DNA of 22,873 nucleotides from an uncultured Bacteroidales bacterium (GTDB taxonomy: Bacteria; Bacteroidota; Bacteroidia; Bacteroidales; UBA932): NCBI GenBank assembly GCA_905235615.1, contig CAJOMB010000004.1, positions 1 through 22,873 on the forward strand, written 5' to 3'. Both the position numbers and the translations under genes were made by a program. Under the pieces are notes generated by a model. It did not search any database. It was not told where the DNA came from and saw only the letters and a list, made by a program, of their open reading frames with translations. Shown here piece after piece: positions 1 to 9,108 of the stretch (its first letter is position 1; the number at the start of each line of letters is the position of its first letter).

Positions 1-31
1 CTTTTTGGGTAGTTAACAGAAAAGTTTTCTT

Positions 32-499
32 ATGAGTGAAGTAACGTTGGATGCGGTGGATATGCAGATTCTGCGGGCCCTGCAGGAAAATGCGCGGCTT
101 ACCACCAAGGAACTGGCGGCGCGGGTGAACCTTTCCACCACGCCGGTTTTCGAGCGGATGAAACGGCTGGAGAAGGAGGGCTGGATCAAGAAATACGTGG
201 CCGTGCTGGATGCAGAGAAACTGGGCCGGGGTTTTATGGTGTTCTGCTCGGTAAAACTGAAGCAGATGAACCGCCAAGTGGCCCGGGATTTCGTTTCCGT
301 GATCCGGGACATTCCGCAGGTGGCGGAATGTTACAACGTGTCCGGAGAGTACGATTATCTGCTCAAAATCCAGGCTCCGGACATGAAATATTACAATGAA
401 TTCATCATCAATGTGCTGGGCAGCATCGATTCCATCGGCTCCATCCTCTCGTCCTTCGTGATGGACGAGATCAAGAACACGCATGCCCTGTATGTATAG
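32..499 (+). CDS. Lrp/AsnC family transcriptional regulator
   Basis: A 155-residue protein of the usual Lrp/AsnC length. Residues about 5-60 form the winged helix-turn-helix (DMQILRALQENARLTTKELA, then a recognition helix with STTPVFERMKRLEKEG). Residues about 65-150 form the RAM effector-binding/oligomerisation domain, with the typical GEYDYLLKI strand. The family binds DNA as octamers or dimers and responds to amino acids or related small molecules; the ligand here cannot be read. The ATG at 32 begins a complete HTH, so the gene looks full length although its promoter may lie outside the window. It converges on the lolA-like gene. The original stop of that gene would lie only 3 bases beyond this gene's TAG, so the two 3' ends are nearly touching. 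Confidence 0.93.
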   Translation: MSEVTLDAVDMQILRALQENARLTTKELAARVNLSTTPVFERMKRLEKEGWIKKYVAVLDAEKLGRGFMVFCSVKLKQMNRQVARDFVSVIRDIPQVAECYNVSGEYDYLLKIQAPDMKYYNEFIINVLGSIDSIGSILSSFVMDEIKNTHALYV

Positions 500-542
500 C
501 GGCTATTTGATGATGTACTCGGTGGAGATGCCGACGGTTTCC

Positions 543-570
543 TTCAGGACCATGCGTTCAGGACCATGCG
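543..570. repeat. Perfect 14-bp tandem duplication inside the lolA-like gene
   Basis: The 14-base unit TTCAGGACCATGCG occurs at 543-556 and again, without mismatch, at 557-570. Fourteen is not a multiple of three, so the second copy shifts the lolA-like frame. The bases beyond the repeat still encode a sensible C-terminus in the original frame, which marks this as a recent insertion. Confidence 0.95.
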
Positions 571-1032
571 GGTGAGTTTTCCGCTTTTGTCATAGTCCAG
601 TTCCATGCCGGAATAGGCCTTGGGGAGGGGGCTGCGCATCTTGAGGACCACGTGCTTGCCACCGGCCTTGCCGGCGCTCACGCTGCAGTCCGCATCCATC
701 TCCCTGGCAATGTCCTCATACTTTCCGGCCATGGAATAGAGGATGGCGTTGCGCTGGGCGCGAACCGTTTTGTTGCTTTCCGTATTCACGTCCAAGCTTA
801 TACCGCGCAGGTCCATGCGCAGGTTGGGGCCGTCGATGATGAAATAGTCTCCTTCCGGCTTGGTGTACATCATGGCCAGCTGGTCCGGAGCGGTATAGGT
901 AATGTCCCCTTCGCTTTTGATCACCTTCCCGGAAAGGAGGGTCTTGGCCTGGGTGAACTGTCCTTCAAAATCCTGGGCGCCGGCCGTGAATGCCAGGGCC
1001 ATCAGCGCCAAACTAACAAGAATTCTTTTCAT
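544..1032 (-). CDS. LolA-like outer-membrane lipoprotein carrier protein, C-terminus frameshifted
   Basis: The start is the ATG at 1032 (MKRILVSLALMALAFTAGAQ), which gives a signal peptide cleaved after about residue 19 and lies just downstream of a good promoter. An upstream ATG would add a long non-signal extension across the promoter and is rejected. The mature part has the LolA-type beta-sandwich pattern (GDITYTAPDQLAMMYTKPEG, then FIIDGPNLRMDL), as in Bacteroidetes periplasmic chaperones that carry lipoproteins to the outer membrane. The reading frame ends early with N-A-W-S because 14 bases are tandemly duplicated at 543-570. With one copy removed it would read on as KETVGISTEYIIK to a stop at 503-505, giving 171 instead of 162 residues. 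The loss affects only the last strand, so activity may be reduced or retained. Confidence 0.8.
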   Translation of the reverse strand: MKRILVSLALMALAFTAGAQDFEGQFTQAKTLLSGKVIKSEGDITYTAPDQLAMMYTKPEGDYFIIDGPNLRMDLRGISLDVNTESNKTVRAQRNAILYSMAGKYEDIAREMDADCSVSAGKAGGKHVVLKMRSPLPKAYSGMELDYDKSGKLTRMVLNAWS

Positions 1033-1060
1033 AGCGATGCCGTTATCTTCAAATATCGTG

Positions 1061-1092
1061 CAAAAGTAGCGACAATTTGTCAGTTTGCCAAA
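1061..1092 (-). promoter_or_regulatory. Promoter of the lolA-like gene
   Basis: On the minus strand a -33 box TTTG (1092-1089) and a -7 box TACTTTTG (1068-1061) are separated by 20 bases, a full match to the Bacteroidetes sigma-ABfr consensus. The ATG follows 28 bases after the -7 box. Confidence 0.8.
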
Positions 1093-1115
1093 CTGGCGCA
1101 AATGTTGTAAATTTG
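1084..1115 (+). promoter_or_regulatory. Promoter of the clp gene
   Basis: A -33 box TTTG (1084-1087) and a -7 box TAAATTTG (1108-1115) are separated by 20 bases. The clp ATG is only 17 bases past the -7 box, so the leader should be about a dozen bases and has no room for a normal ribosome site. The -33 box is one half of the palindrome GTTTGCCAAAC (1083-1093), whose other half is the -33 box of the divergent lolA-like promoter. Confidence 0.8.
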
Positions 1116-1132
1116 GCGGATAAAACATTCCT

Positions 1133-3454
1133 ATGCAATTACAAGTTTCCGAGGACCTGAACCTCGTCATCAAATACGGACGCGAAGAGGCCATGCGCAC
1201 GGGCAGCTACGGCATCGGCCCGGACCATCTTTTCCTGGGCATCATCCGTCAGGAGGAGAATGCCGCCTTCCGCGCCCTCCAGAGCCTGGGCATAGAGCCG
1301 GCCGATCTGAAAACCTTCATCGACCAGCGCATCTTCACCGGGGAAACCCTGCCCTACGAGCAGCTGGACCATATTGCCTTCTCCCGCCAGGCGCAGAATG
1401 TCCTGAGCATCACCGTCATGGAGGCTTCCCGCCTCAAAAGCCCCGTAGCGCAGCCCCAGCACCTGCTGCTGGCCCTCTGCCGCACCACGGAGAGCTACGG
1501 ACAGGTGTATCTGCGCAGCCATGGCATAGACTACGGACGCCTTCTGGCCTATATGGAGGACGAAGGCCTTCTGCGGCCCAAGGAGGAAGCCCGGGAGCAG
1601 CAGCCTTCCCAGGGACCGGAGGAAGAGCCGGAAGAGAAGAAGCTGGATATCGAGGAGTTTGCCTACGACCTCACCCGCGCCGCCCGCGAGGGCAAGTTGG
1701 ACCCGGTGGTGGGCCGCGACAGCGAAATTTCCCGCGTCATCGAGATTCTGGGCCGACGGAAGAAGAACAACCCCATGCTCATCGGGGAACCGGGCGTGGG
1801 CAAATCGGCCATTGTGGAGGGAATAGCGCAGCGGATTGCCTCCGGGGACATATCGGCCGCCCTGGCCCGCAAGCGCATCCTGTCGTTGGACATCGCATCC
1901 GTGGTGGCCGGCACCAAATACAGGGGAGACTTTGAAAAGCGCCTCAAATCCATCATCAAGGAGGCCGGCGAGAATCCGGACCTCATCCTGTTTATAGACG
2001 AGTTCCATACCATCGTGGGAGCCGGTGGGGCGTCCGGCAGCTTGGATGCCGCCAACATGCTCAAGCCCGCCCTGGCCCGCGGAGAGTTCCAGTGCATCGG
2101 CGCCACCACCCTGGACGAATTCACCAAGATTGTGGAGAAGGACGGGGCCCTGGACCGCCGTTTCCAGAAAATAGTGGTGGAAGCCACCGGCGTGGCGGAA
2201 TCCATCGAGATTCTGCGGCGGCTCAAACCCAAGTATGAGGAATTCCACGGCATCACCTATACGGACGAGGCCGTTGAGCAGGCCGTCCGCCTCACAGACC
2301 GTTATGTGACGGACAAATCCCTGCCGGACAAGGCCATCGACGCGCTGGACGAGGCCGGTTCCATGGTGCGCCAGGCCCTCCTGAGGCGCAAGGGCAGCGA
2401 GAAGGTGGTAGAGGGCGAGGATATTGCCACGGTGGTGTCCAAGATGACGGGCATTCCCGTGAACAAGGTGGCCGAGAGCGAGGGCAACCGCATCGTGAAG
2501 ATGCGGGAGCGGCTGCGCGGCCGCATCATCGGCCAGGACGATGCCATCGAGACGGTGGTAAAGGCCATCCAACGCAACCGCGCCGGGCTCAAGGACCCCA
2601 ACCGCCCCATCGGCACCTTCCTGTTCTTCGGGCCCACCGGGGTGGGGAAGACGCAGCTGGCACGTTCACTGGCCGAATATCTGTTTGACAGTGAGGAGAA
2701 TCTCATCCGCATAGACATGAGCGAGTACATGGAGAAGTTCAGCGTTTCCCGTCTTATCGGTGCGCCTCCCGGCTATGTGGGCTATGAAGAGGGTGGCCAG
2801 CTGAGCGAGCGGGTTCGCCGCAAGCCTTACGCCGTGGTGCTTTTGGACGAGATTGAGAAGGCCCATCCGGATATCTTCAACCTGCTTTTGCAGGTGATGG
2901 ACGAGGGCCGGCTCACGGACTCCAACGGCCGCACGGTGGATTTCAAGAACACCATCGTGATCATGACCTCCAACGTGGGCAGCCGCGAGGTGCAGGAATA
3001 CGGCAGCGGAATCGGCTTTGCCACCGCAGGGAAGAATGTGGCGGTGGACCGCCGGGGCGTAGTGGAAAAAGCTGTGAAGAAGGCCTTCCCGCCGGAATTC
3101 ATCAACCGCGTGGACGAGCAGGTGTACTTCAACTCCCTTACCAAGGAGAATATCGAAGATATCATTGACATTGAACTCAAGGACCTCCGCGCCCGGGCCC
3201 TGGACGCCGGTTACAAGCTCACCATCACGCCTGCGGCCAAGCGCCTGGTGGCCGATGCCGGCTACGATCCCGCCTATGGCGCCCGTCCGCTGCGCCGGGC
3301 CGTGATGCGCTATGTGGAAGACCCCGTGTCCGAGTTCATTATCTCCGACCGCATCCTGGTGTCCAGGAAGAAGGCCGATGCCGCCCTGCGTACCCTCCGC
3401 GTCGCCCTGTCTCCGGACAAGGAATCCACGGTGGTTGAACTGAAGGCCGATTAG
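1133..3454 (+). CDS. ATP-dependent Clp protease ATP-binding subunit (ClpA-architecture, ClpC-like sequence)
   Basis: A 773-residue Hsp100 unfoldase. Residues 1-145 are the double Clp-N repeat, followed by an acidic linker at about 150-175. AAA+ module 1 has Walker A GEPGVGKS (218-225) and Walker B LILFIDE ending at D289-E290. AAA+ module 2 has Walker A GPTGVGKT (500-507) and a VVLLDE Walker B. The IGF tripeptide at 627-629 lies where ClpA, ClpC and ClpX carry the loop that docks on ClpP, so it should feed unfolded substrates to ClpP rather than act as a ClpB disaggregase. Between LPDKAIDALDEAGS and IATVVSKMTGIPV only about 20 residues remain, so the coiled-coil M domain with UVR motif of ClpC is missing. 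The ClpC-like sequence with ClpA-like length makes the clpA/clpC name uncertain. The start is set by the promoter ending at 1115. Confidence 0.93.
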   Translation: MQLQVSEDLNLVIKYGREEAMRTGSYGIGPDHLFLGIIRQEENAAFRALQSLGIEPADLKTFIDQRIFTGETLPYEQLDHIAFSRQAQNVLSITVMEASRLKSPVAQPQHLLLALCRTTESYGQVYLRSHGIDYGRLLAYMEDEGLLRPKEEAREQQPSQGPEEEPEEKKLDIEEFAYDLTRAAREGKLDPVVGRDSEISRVIEILGRRKKNNPMLIGEPGVGKSAIVEGIAQRIASGDISAALARKRILSLDIASVVAGTKYRGDFEKRLKSIIKEAGENPDLILFIDEFHTIVGAGGASGSLDAANMLKPALARGEFQCIGATTLDEFTKIVEKDGALDRRFQKIVVEATGVAESIEILRRLKPKYEEFHGITYTDEAVEQAVRLTDRYVTDKSLPDKAIDALDEAGSMVRQALLRRKGSEKVVEGEDIATVVSKMTGIPVNKVAESEGNRIVKMRERLRGRIIGQDDAIETVVKAIQRNRAGLKDPNRPIGTFLFFGPTGVGKTQLARSLAEYLFDSEENLIRIDMSEYMEKFSVSRLIGAPPGYVGYEEGGQLSERVRRKPYAVVLLDEIEKAHPDIFNLLLQVMDEGRLTDSNGRTVDFKNTIVIMTSNVGSREVQEYGSGIGFATAGKNVAVDRRGVVEKAVKKAFPPEFINRVDEQVYFNSLTKENIEDIIDIELKDLRARALDAGYKLTITPAAKRLVADAGYDPAYGARPLRRAVMRYVEDPVSEFIISDRILVSRKKADAALRTLRVALSPDKESTVVELKAD

Positions 3455-3576
3455 ACGGCGAGGGCGTCTTCCATTTCCAGGTCCAAGTCTGCCACCAGGT
3501 CTTGCAGGGCCTTGAAAGAAGTGCTGGAGGAAATCATGTTTCCCAGGACGTCGATGTTGTACTCAGTGTTTCTCAT
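3451..3576 (-). CDS. Small ORF, 41-residue acidic protein of unknown function
   Basis: An ATG at 3576 opens a 41-residue frame, too short for most gene callers: MRNTEYNIDVLGNMISSSTS, then FKALQDLVADLDLEMEDALAV. It has no signal peptide or membrane segment. The second half is an amphipathic, strongly acidic helix. A -7 box TACCTTTG lies 25 bases upstream on the same strand, which supports transcription. Its stop codon overlaps the clp stop codon (3452-3454) on the other strand, so the two genes converge and the clp mRNA tail, reaching the terminator at 3612-3653, would be fully antisense to it. I do not recognise the family. It could be a small regulatory protein, a precursor peptide, or a chance frame. 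Confidence 0.5.
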   Translation of the reverse strand: MRNTEYNIDVLGNMISSSTSFKALQDLVADLDLEMEDALAV

Positions 3577-3601
3577 ATCGTTTACATTTTGTTTTCTGAT
3601 G

Positions 3602-3609
3602 CAAAGGTA
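3602..3609 (-). promoter_or_regulatory. -7 box for the 41-residue small ORF
   Basis: TACCTTTG on the minus strand matches TAnnTTTG exactly. No TTTG lies at the normal 19-21 base spacing. The nearest one (3627-3624) is 14 bases upstream, in the loop of the adjacent hairpin, so this is a half-supported promoter. Confidence 0.5.
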
Positions 3610-3611
3610 GG

Positions 3612-3653
3612 CTTAGCTTGCGCCAAACCGCTGCGCGAGCTAAGATTTTTTTT
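3612..3653 (+). terminator. Rho-independent terminator downstream of clp
   Basis: Arms CTTAGCTTGCGC (3612-3623) and GCGCGAGCTAAG (3633-3644) form a 12-bp stem with one G-U wobble and a 9-base loop, followed by A and eight Ts (3646-3653). The T-run is on the plus strand, so it terminates transcription coming from clp and shields gyrA. It lies about 160 bases past the clp stop, beyond the antisense small ORF. Confidence 0.8.
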
Positions 3654-3677
3654 ATTTCCTGAAAATCCTTATCTTTG
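3646..3677 (+). promoter_or_regulatory. gyrA promoter
   Basis: The -7 box TATCTTTG (3670-3677) is exact. The -33 position falls in the T-run of the clp terminator (TTTT at 3646-3649, 20-base spacing) instead of TTTG. The gyrA ATG is 26 bases after the -7 box, with a weak purine-rich AAGGAA at 3687-3692. Confidence 0.7.
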
Positions 3678-3703
3678 TATGTTTATAAGGAACAAAGAAA
3701 AGA

Positions 3704-6217
<2,514 letters not shown>

Positions 6218-6235
6218 TCAATATTATATTACACC

Positions 6236-7543
6236 ATGAAAAAGTTATTTATCGTTCTTGCGCTGGCCGGCTCTCTGCAGGCTGCGTTTGCACAGAAACC
6301 CGCTGCAGAAATGCAGAAGAATGTGGATAAGGCCATCGCCGCCACCCAGGATGCCAAAAAGGCTGCCAAGCCCGCTACATGGGTGAAATTGGCCGAGGCA
6401 TACATGGCCGCCTACAACAACCCGCTCACCAACATTACTCCGGGTATCGACAAGGCCACTTTCTCCATGATGAACAAGGAGAAGGACGCTCCCGTGTCCA
6501 ATGTCCGGATTGAGGGCAAGAACTTTGAGAAAGTCCAGCTTTCCACCGCCGACGTTTACTTCAACGAGGCCGGTATGCTGGTGATTGCCGATGTGACCGC
6601 CCCCTCCGTTCCCGGAGACCTCCTGGGAGAGGCTGCCAAGGCCTACACCAAGGCTTTTGAGCTGGGCGAAAAGGCCGAGAAGGTGGACCCCAAGCTGCAG
6701 GAGATTGTGAACCGCTACTATGAGGACGCCTACACCGCCTATCAGCTGGGCAACATGGCCAAGGCCAGCAAACTCTTCAAGGGTGCGGCCGACATCTCCA
6801 TGACCGCCCCCTGCTCTGTCCCCAACTACGACGCCGCCTACAATGCCGCCTTCACGGCATCGGCCTCCAATGACTACAAGACGGCCGAGGAGTATTTCAA
6901 CAAGTGCCTGGCCTACGGTTATACCTCCGAGGGCAACGTGTTCGCCAACCTTTCCCAGTGCAGCCTGGCCCAGGCCGATACCCTGGCCGCCAAGAACTAC
7001 CTGGCCACCGGTCTTACCCAGTTCCCTGACAACGAGGCCATCCTCACCAGCCTCATCAACCTCTATCTCCAGACCAACGAGGACCCTGAGAAGATTGTGG
7101 ACCTGCTGGACGAAGCCAAGAAAGTGATGCCCAACAACCCTTCCCTCTACTATGTGGAAGGCAATATCTACGTGGGCGTGAAGAATTATGAGAAGGCCGA
7201 TGCCGCTTATAAGAAGGCGCTGGAAGTGGAACCCAACTACGACTTCGCCTATTACGGAATGGGCAATGTGGCTCTGAAGAAGGCTGAAGACCTCATCGCT
7301 GAGCGTGACGCCCTGGATGTGCGCGAGTGGAAGAAGTACGATGAGCTCAACGAGCAGGTGACCAAGGTCTATGAAGGCGCCGTGGTGCCCTTCGAGAAGT
7401 GCTATGAGGTCAGTCAGAATCCTGCCGTGAAGGCTTCTGCCGCAGACTTCCTCAAGCGCCTCACCTTCACCCTCCGCAACGTGGATCCCAAGTACCAGGA
7501 AGCTTACAACAAGTGGGATAAGGTAGTGTCCGAAGCCCAGTAA
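6236..7543 (+). CDS. Secreted/periplasmic tetratricopeptide repeat protein
   Basis: A 435-residue protein with a signal peptide (MKKLFIVLALAGSLQAAFA, cleaved before Q20), so it acts in the periplasm or at the outer membrane. TPR-type helical pairs occupy about residues 130-350; the clearest is NPSLYYVEGNIYVGVKNYEK followed by ADAAYKKALEVEPNYDFAYY. An insert rich in charged residues separates the last repeats. TPR proteins are scaffolds, and no catalytic motif is present. A TPR gene directly after gyrA is, as I recall, a common arrangement in Bacteroidales, so this neighbour is probably conserved rather than accidental. It lacks its own clear promoter and likely shares the gyrA transcript. A terminator lies 26 bases past its stop, within the convergent phoH gene. 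Confidence 0.85.
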   Translation: MKKLFIVLALAGSLQAAFAQKPAAEMQKNVDKAIAATQDAKKAAKPATWVKLAEAYMAAYNNPLTNITPGIDKATFSMMNKEKDAPVSNVRIEGKNFEKVQLSTADVYFNEAGMLVIADVTAPSVPGDLLGEAAKAYTKAFELGEKAEKVDPKLQEIVNRYYEDAYTAYQLGNMAKASKLFKGAADISMTAPCSVPNYDAAYNAAFTASASNDYKTAEEYFNKCLAYGYTSEGNVFANLSQCSLAQADTLAAKNYLATGLTQFPDNEAILTSLINLYLQTNEDPEKIVDLLDEAKKVMPNNPSLYYVEGNIYVGVKNYEKADAAYKKALEVEPNYDFAYYGMGNVALKKAEDLIAERDALDVREWKKYDELNEQVTKVYEGAVVPFEKCYEVSQNPAVKASAADFLKRLTFTLRNVDPKYQEAYNKWDKVVSEAQ

Positions 7544-7546
7544 ACC

Positions 7547-8500
7547 TTACTCCTGAGAATCATCGCTTGTCCGGGTCTTTTCGAAGGCCCGGACAATTTT
7601 TGTGACTAAGGGATGGCGGACGATGTCCTGGGTGGAGAAACGGATGGTGGCAATGCCCTTGATGCCTTCCAGGAGGGCGATGCCGGCCAGGAGGCCGGAA
7701 TCTTCCCGGCGGGGAAGGTCTATCTGCGTGGCGTCTCCGGTTACGATGAACTTGGCGCTGGAGCCCATGCGGGTGAGAAACATCTTGAGCTGTCCCAGGT
7801 TGGTGTTCTGGGCTTCGTCCAGGATGACGCAGGCTTTGTCCAAGGTTCGGCCGCGCATATAGGCCAGCGGGGCAATCTGGATGGTGCCGTCGGCCATGAA
7901 CTCCTGCAGGCGCTTGGCGGGAATCATGTCCGAGAGGGCGTCGTACAGGGGCTGGAGATACGGGTCCAGCTTGTCCTTGAGGTCTCCGGGCAGGAAGCCT
8001 AAGCGCTCGCCGGCCTCCACCGCGGGGCGGGTGAGGATGATGCGCTTGATTTCCCGGTTCTTGAGGGCGCGTACGGCTAAGGCGATGGCCATATAGGTTT
8101 TGCCGGTGCCGGCCGGGCCGATGGCAAAGATGAGGTCGTTCTCGAAATAGGCCTCGATAAGGTCCTGCTGGGTTTTGTTGCGGGCGCGGATGGGTTTTCC
8201 GTCCGTTCCATGTACGATGATGGCATCGGCCGTGGGGCGGGAAGCGTTGCTTCCTCCCGCGAAGATGTCCTCCACGTCGTAGGCGGTGAGGTTCATCTTG
8301 CGATGACGGCGGTCTATGAGTTCCGCAAAGCGGATGTTGAACTCTGCAATGTCGCTCTCACGGCCTTCCAGAATGAGTTCATTGCCCCGGGCCACCACTT
8401 TGAGGTGGGGGAAGTAGGAGCAAAACTCCGTGAGAATCTTGTTGCCCACGCCATAGATTTCTATGGGGTCGATAGCTTCCAGCGTAATGGTTTTCTTCAT
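7547..8500 (-). CDS. PhoH family protein (P-loop ATPase)
   Basis: A 317-residue PhoH/PhoH-like ATPase. Residues 1-85 resemble the N-terminal KH-like region of the YbeZ/PhoH group, with a VVARGNELILEG hairpin. The P-loop domain has Walker A GPAGTGKT (128-135), the signature LTRPAVEAGERLGFLPGD (156-173) and Walker B VILDEA (225-230), followed by the VTGDATQIDLP motif. Family members bind RNA and are linked to ribosome and rRNA maturation together with YbeY; that partner is not in this window. The gene converges on the TPR gene with 3 bases between stops. Its promoter (TATATTTG) is 7 bases upstream of the ATG, so the mRNA may be leaderless or nearly so. Confidence 0.93.
   Translation of the reverse strand: MKKTITLEAIDPIEIYGVGNKILTEFCSYFPHLKVVARGNELILEGRESDIAEFNIRFAELIDRRHRKMNLTAYDVEDIFAGGSNASRPTADAIIVHGTDGKPIRARNKTQQDLIEAYFENDLIFAIGPAGTGKTYMAIALAVRALKNREIKRIILTRPAVEAGERLGFLPGDLKDKLDPYLQPLYDALSDMIPAKRLQEFMADGTIQIAPLAYMRGRTLDKACVILDEAQNTNLGQLKMFLTRMGSSAKFIVTGDATQIDLPRREDSGLLAGIALLEGIKGIATIRFSTQDIVRHPLVTKIVRAFEKTRTSDDSQE
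7569..7601 (+). terminator. Terminator of the gyrA-TPR transcript, embedded in the phoH coding end
   Basis: Arms GTCCGGGTCTT (7569-7579) and AAGGCCCGGAC (7584-7594) make an 11-bp stem with one G-U pair and a TTCG tetraloop, followed by AA and five Ts (7597-7601). It starts 26 bases after the TPR stop. The same bases encode part of the last residues of PhoH on the other strand (the VRAFEKTR region). Confidence 0.85.
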
Positions 8501-8507
8501 ACGGACG

Positions 8508-8515
8508 CAAATATA
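8508..8515 (-). promoter_or_regulatory. phoH -7 promoter box
   Basis: TATATTTG on the minus strand matches the consensus exactly, and its last base is 7 bases from the phoH ATG. No TTTG is found at the -33 spacing. Confidence 0.65.
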
Positions 8516-8524
8516 CCACTTTAA

Positions 8525-8556
8525 TTTGGCATAATTTGGGAAAAAGCGTATTTTTG
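8525..8556 (+). promoter_or_regulatory. Promoter of the SPOR-leuS-yitT operon
   Basis: TTTG (8525-8528), 20 bases, then TATTTTTG (8549-8556): a full consensus Bacteroidetes promoter. It is divergent from the phoH promoter within a 77-base intergenic region. Confidence 0.85.
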
Positions 8557-8562
8557 TAAGTT

Positions 8563-8570
8563 AAGGAGGA
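8563..8570 (+). promoter_or_regulatory. Strong Shine-Dalgarno before the SPOR gene
   Basis: AAGGAGGA lies 7 bases before the ATG at 8578, a near-perfect anti-SD match. It stands out because the other promoter-proximal genes in this window have no such site, as is usual in Bacteroidetes. It fixes the start codon. Confidence 0.8.
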
Positions 8571-8577
8571 TTAGATT

Positions 8578-9108
8578 ATGAAAAAGACCCTCATCATGGT
8601 ATTGGCTCTCTCCGTTGTTGCGGTGAGCAGCTGTGATTTTGTGCGTACCCTTGCCGGAAGGCCCACCCAGGCCCAGCTGGACCGGATGCGTGAAGAGCGC
8701 AATCGGGTGGAGGAAGCCCGTCATCAGGCTGTCCTGGATTCCATGGACCGGGTTCAGAAGCAGATGGCCGATTCCCTGGAAGCCCTGGAGAAGCACCTGC
8801 TGGACTCTCTCACGCAGTCCCAGGGGACGCTCCTCAACCCCTCCAAGCTGGGTGGCCTGTACACCACCAAGCTGGAGAGCAAGTACTACATCATAGTGGG
8901 CGCGTTCCGCACCCGTTCCAATGCGGAGAACAAGCTTAAATCCTGTAACGCAGCCGGTTATACGGCCACCATCATCAGTTTCAGGAACGGCCTGCTGGCC
9001 GTGGCCATCTGCCCGTCCAACAGCCTGGACGAGACGCTTCGCAAACTCAAGGAACTTCGCGGCACCGATGTTTGCCCGCAGGATGGCTGGATTCTCATCA
9101 ATTCGTAA
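8578..9108 (+). CDS. SPOR-domain lipoprotein
   Basis: A 176-residue protein. Its N-terminus is a lipoprotein signal with lipobox VSSC (Cys19), so it should be lipid-anchored in the envelope. Residues about 33-85 are a charged heptad-rich helix (MREERNRVEEARHQAVLDSM) that probably forms a coiled coil. Residues about 100-176 form a SPOR domain (KYYIIVGAFRTRSNAENKLK), a fold that binds denuded peptidoglycan glycan strands at septa. It may therefore mark division or remodelling sites. It is the first gene of a five-gene operon, and its TAA overlaps the next ATG by one base (TAATG at 9106-9110), which implies translational coupling. Confidence 0.87.
   Translation: MKKTLIMVLALSVVAVSSCDFVRTLAGRPTQAQLDRMREERNRVEEARHQAVLDSMDRVQKQMADSLEALEKHLLDSLTQSQGTLLNPSKLGGLYTTKLESKYYIIVGAFRTRSNAENKLKSCNAAGYTATIISFRNGLLAVAICPSNSLDETLRKLKELRGTDVCPQDGWILINS

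Noticed and set aside
1033..1200. Upstream ATG extending the lolA-like protein to 218 residues
   Set aside because: It would cover both divergent promoters and hide the signal peptide in the middle of the protein.
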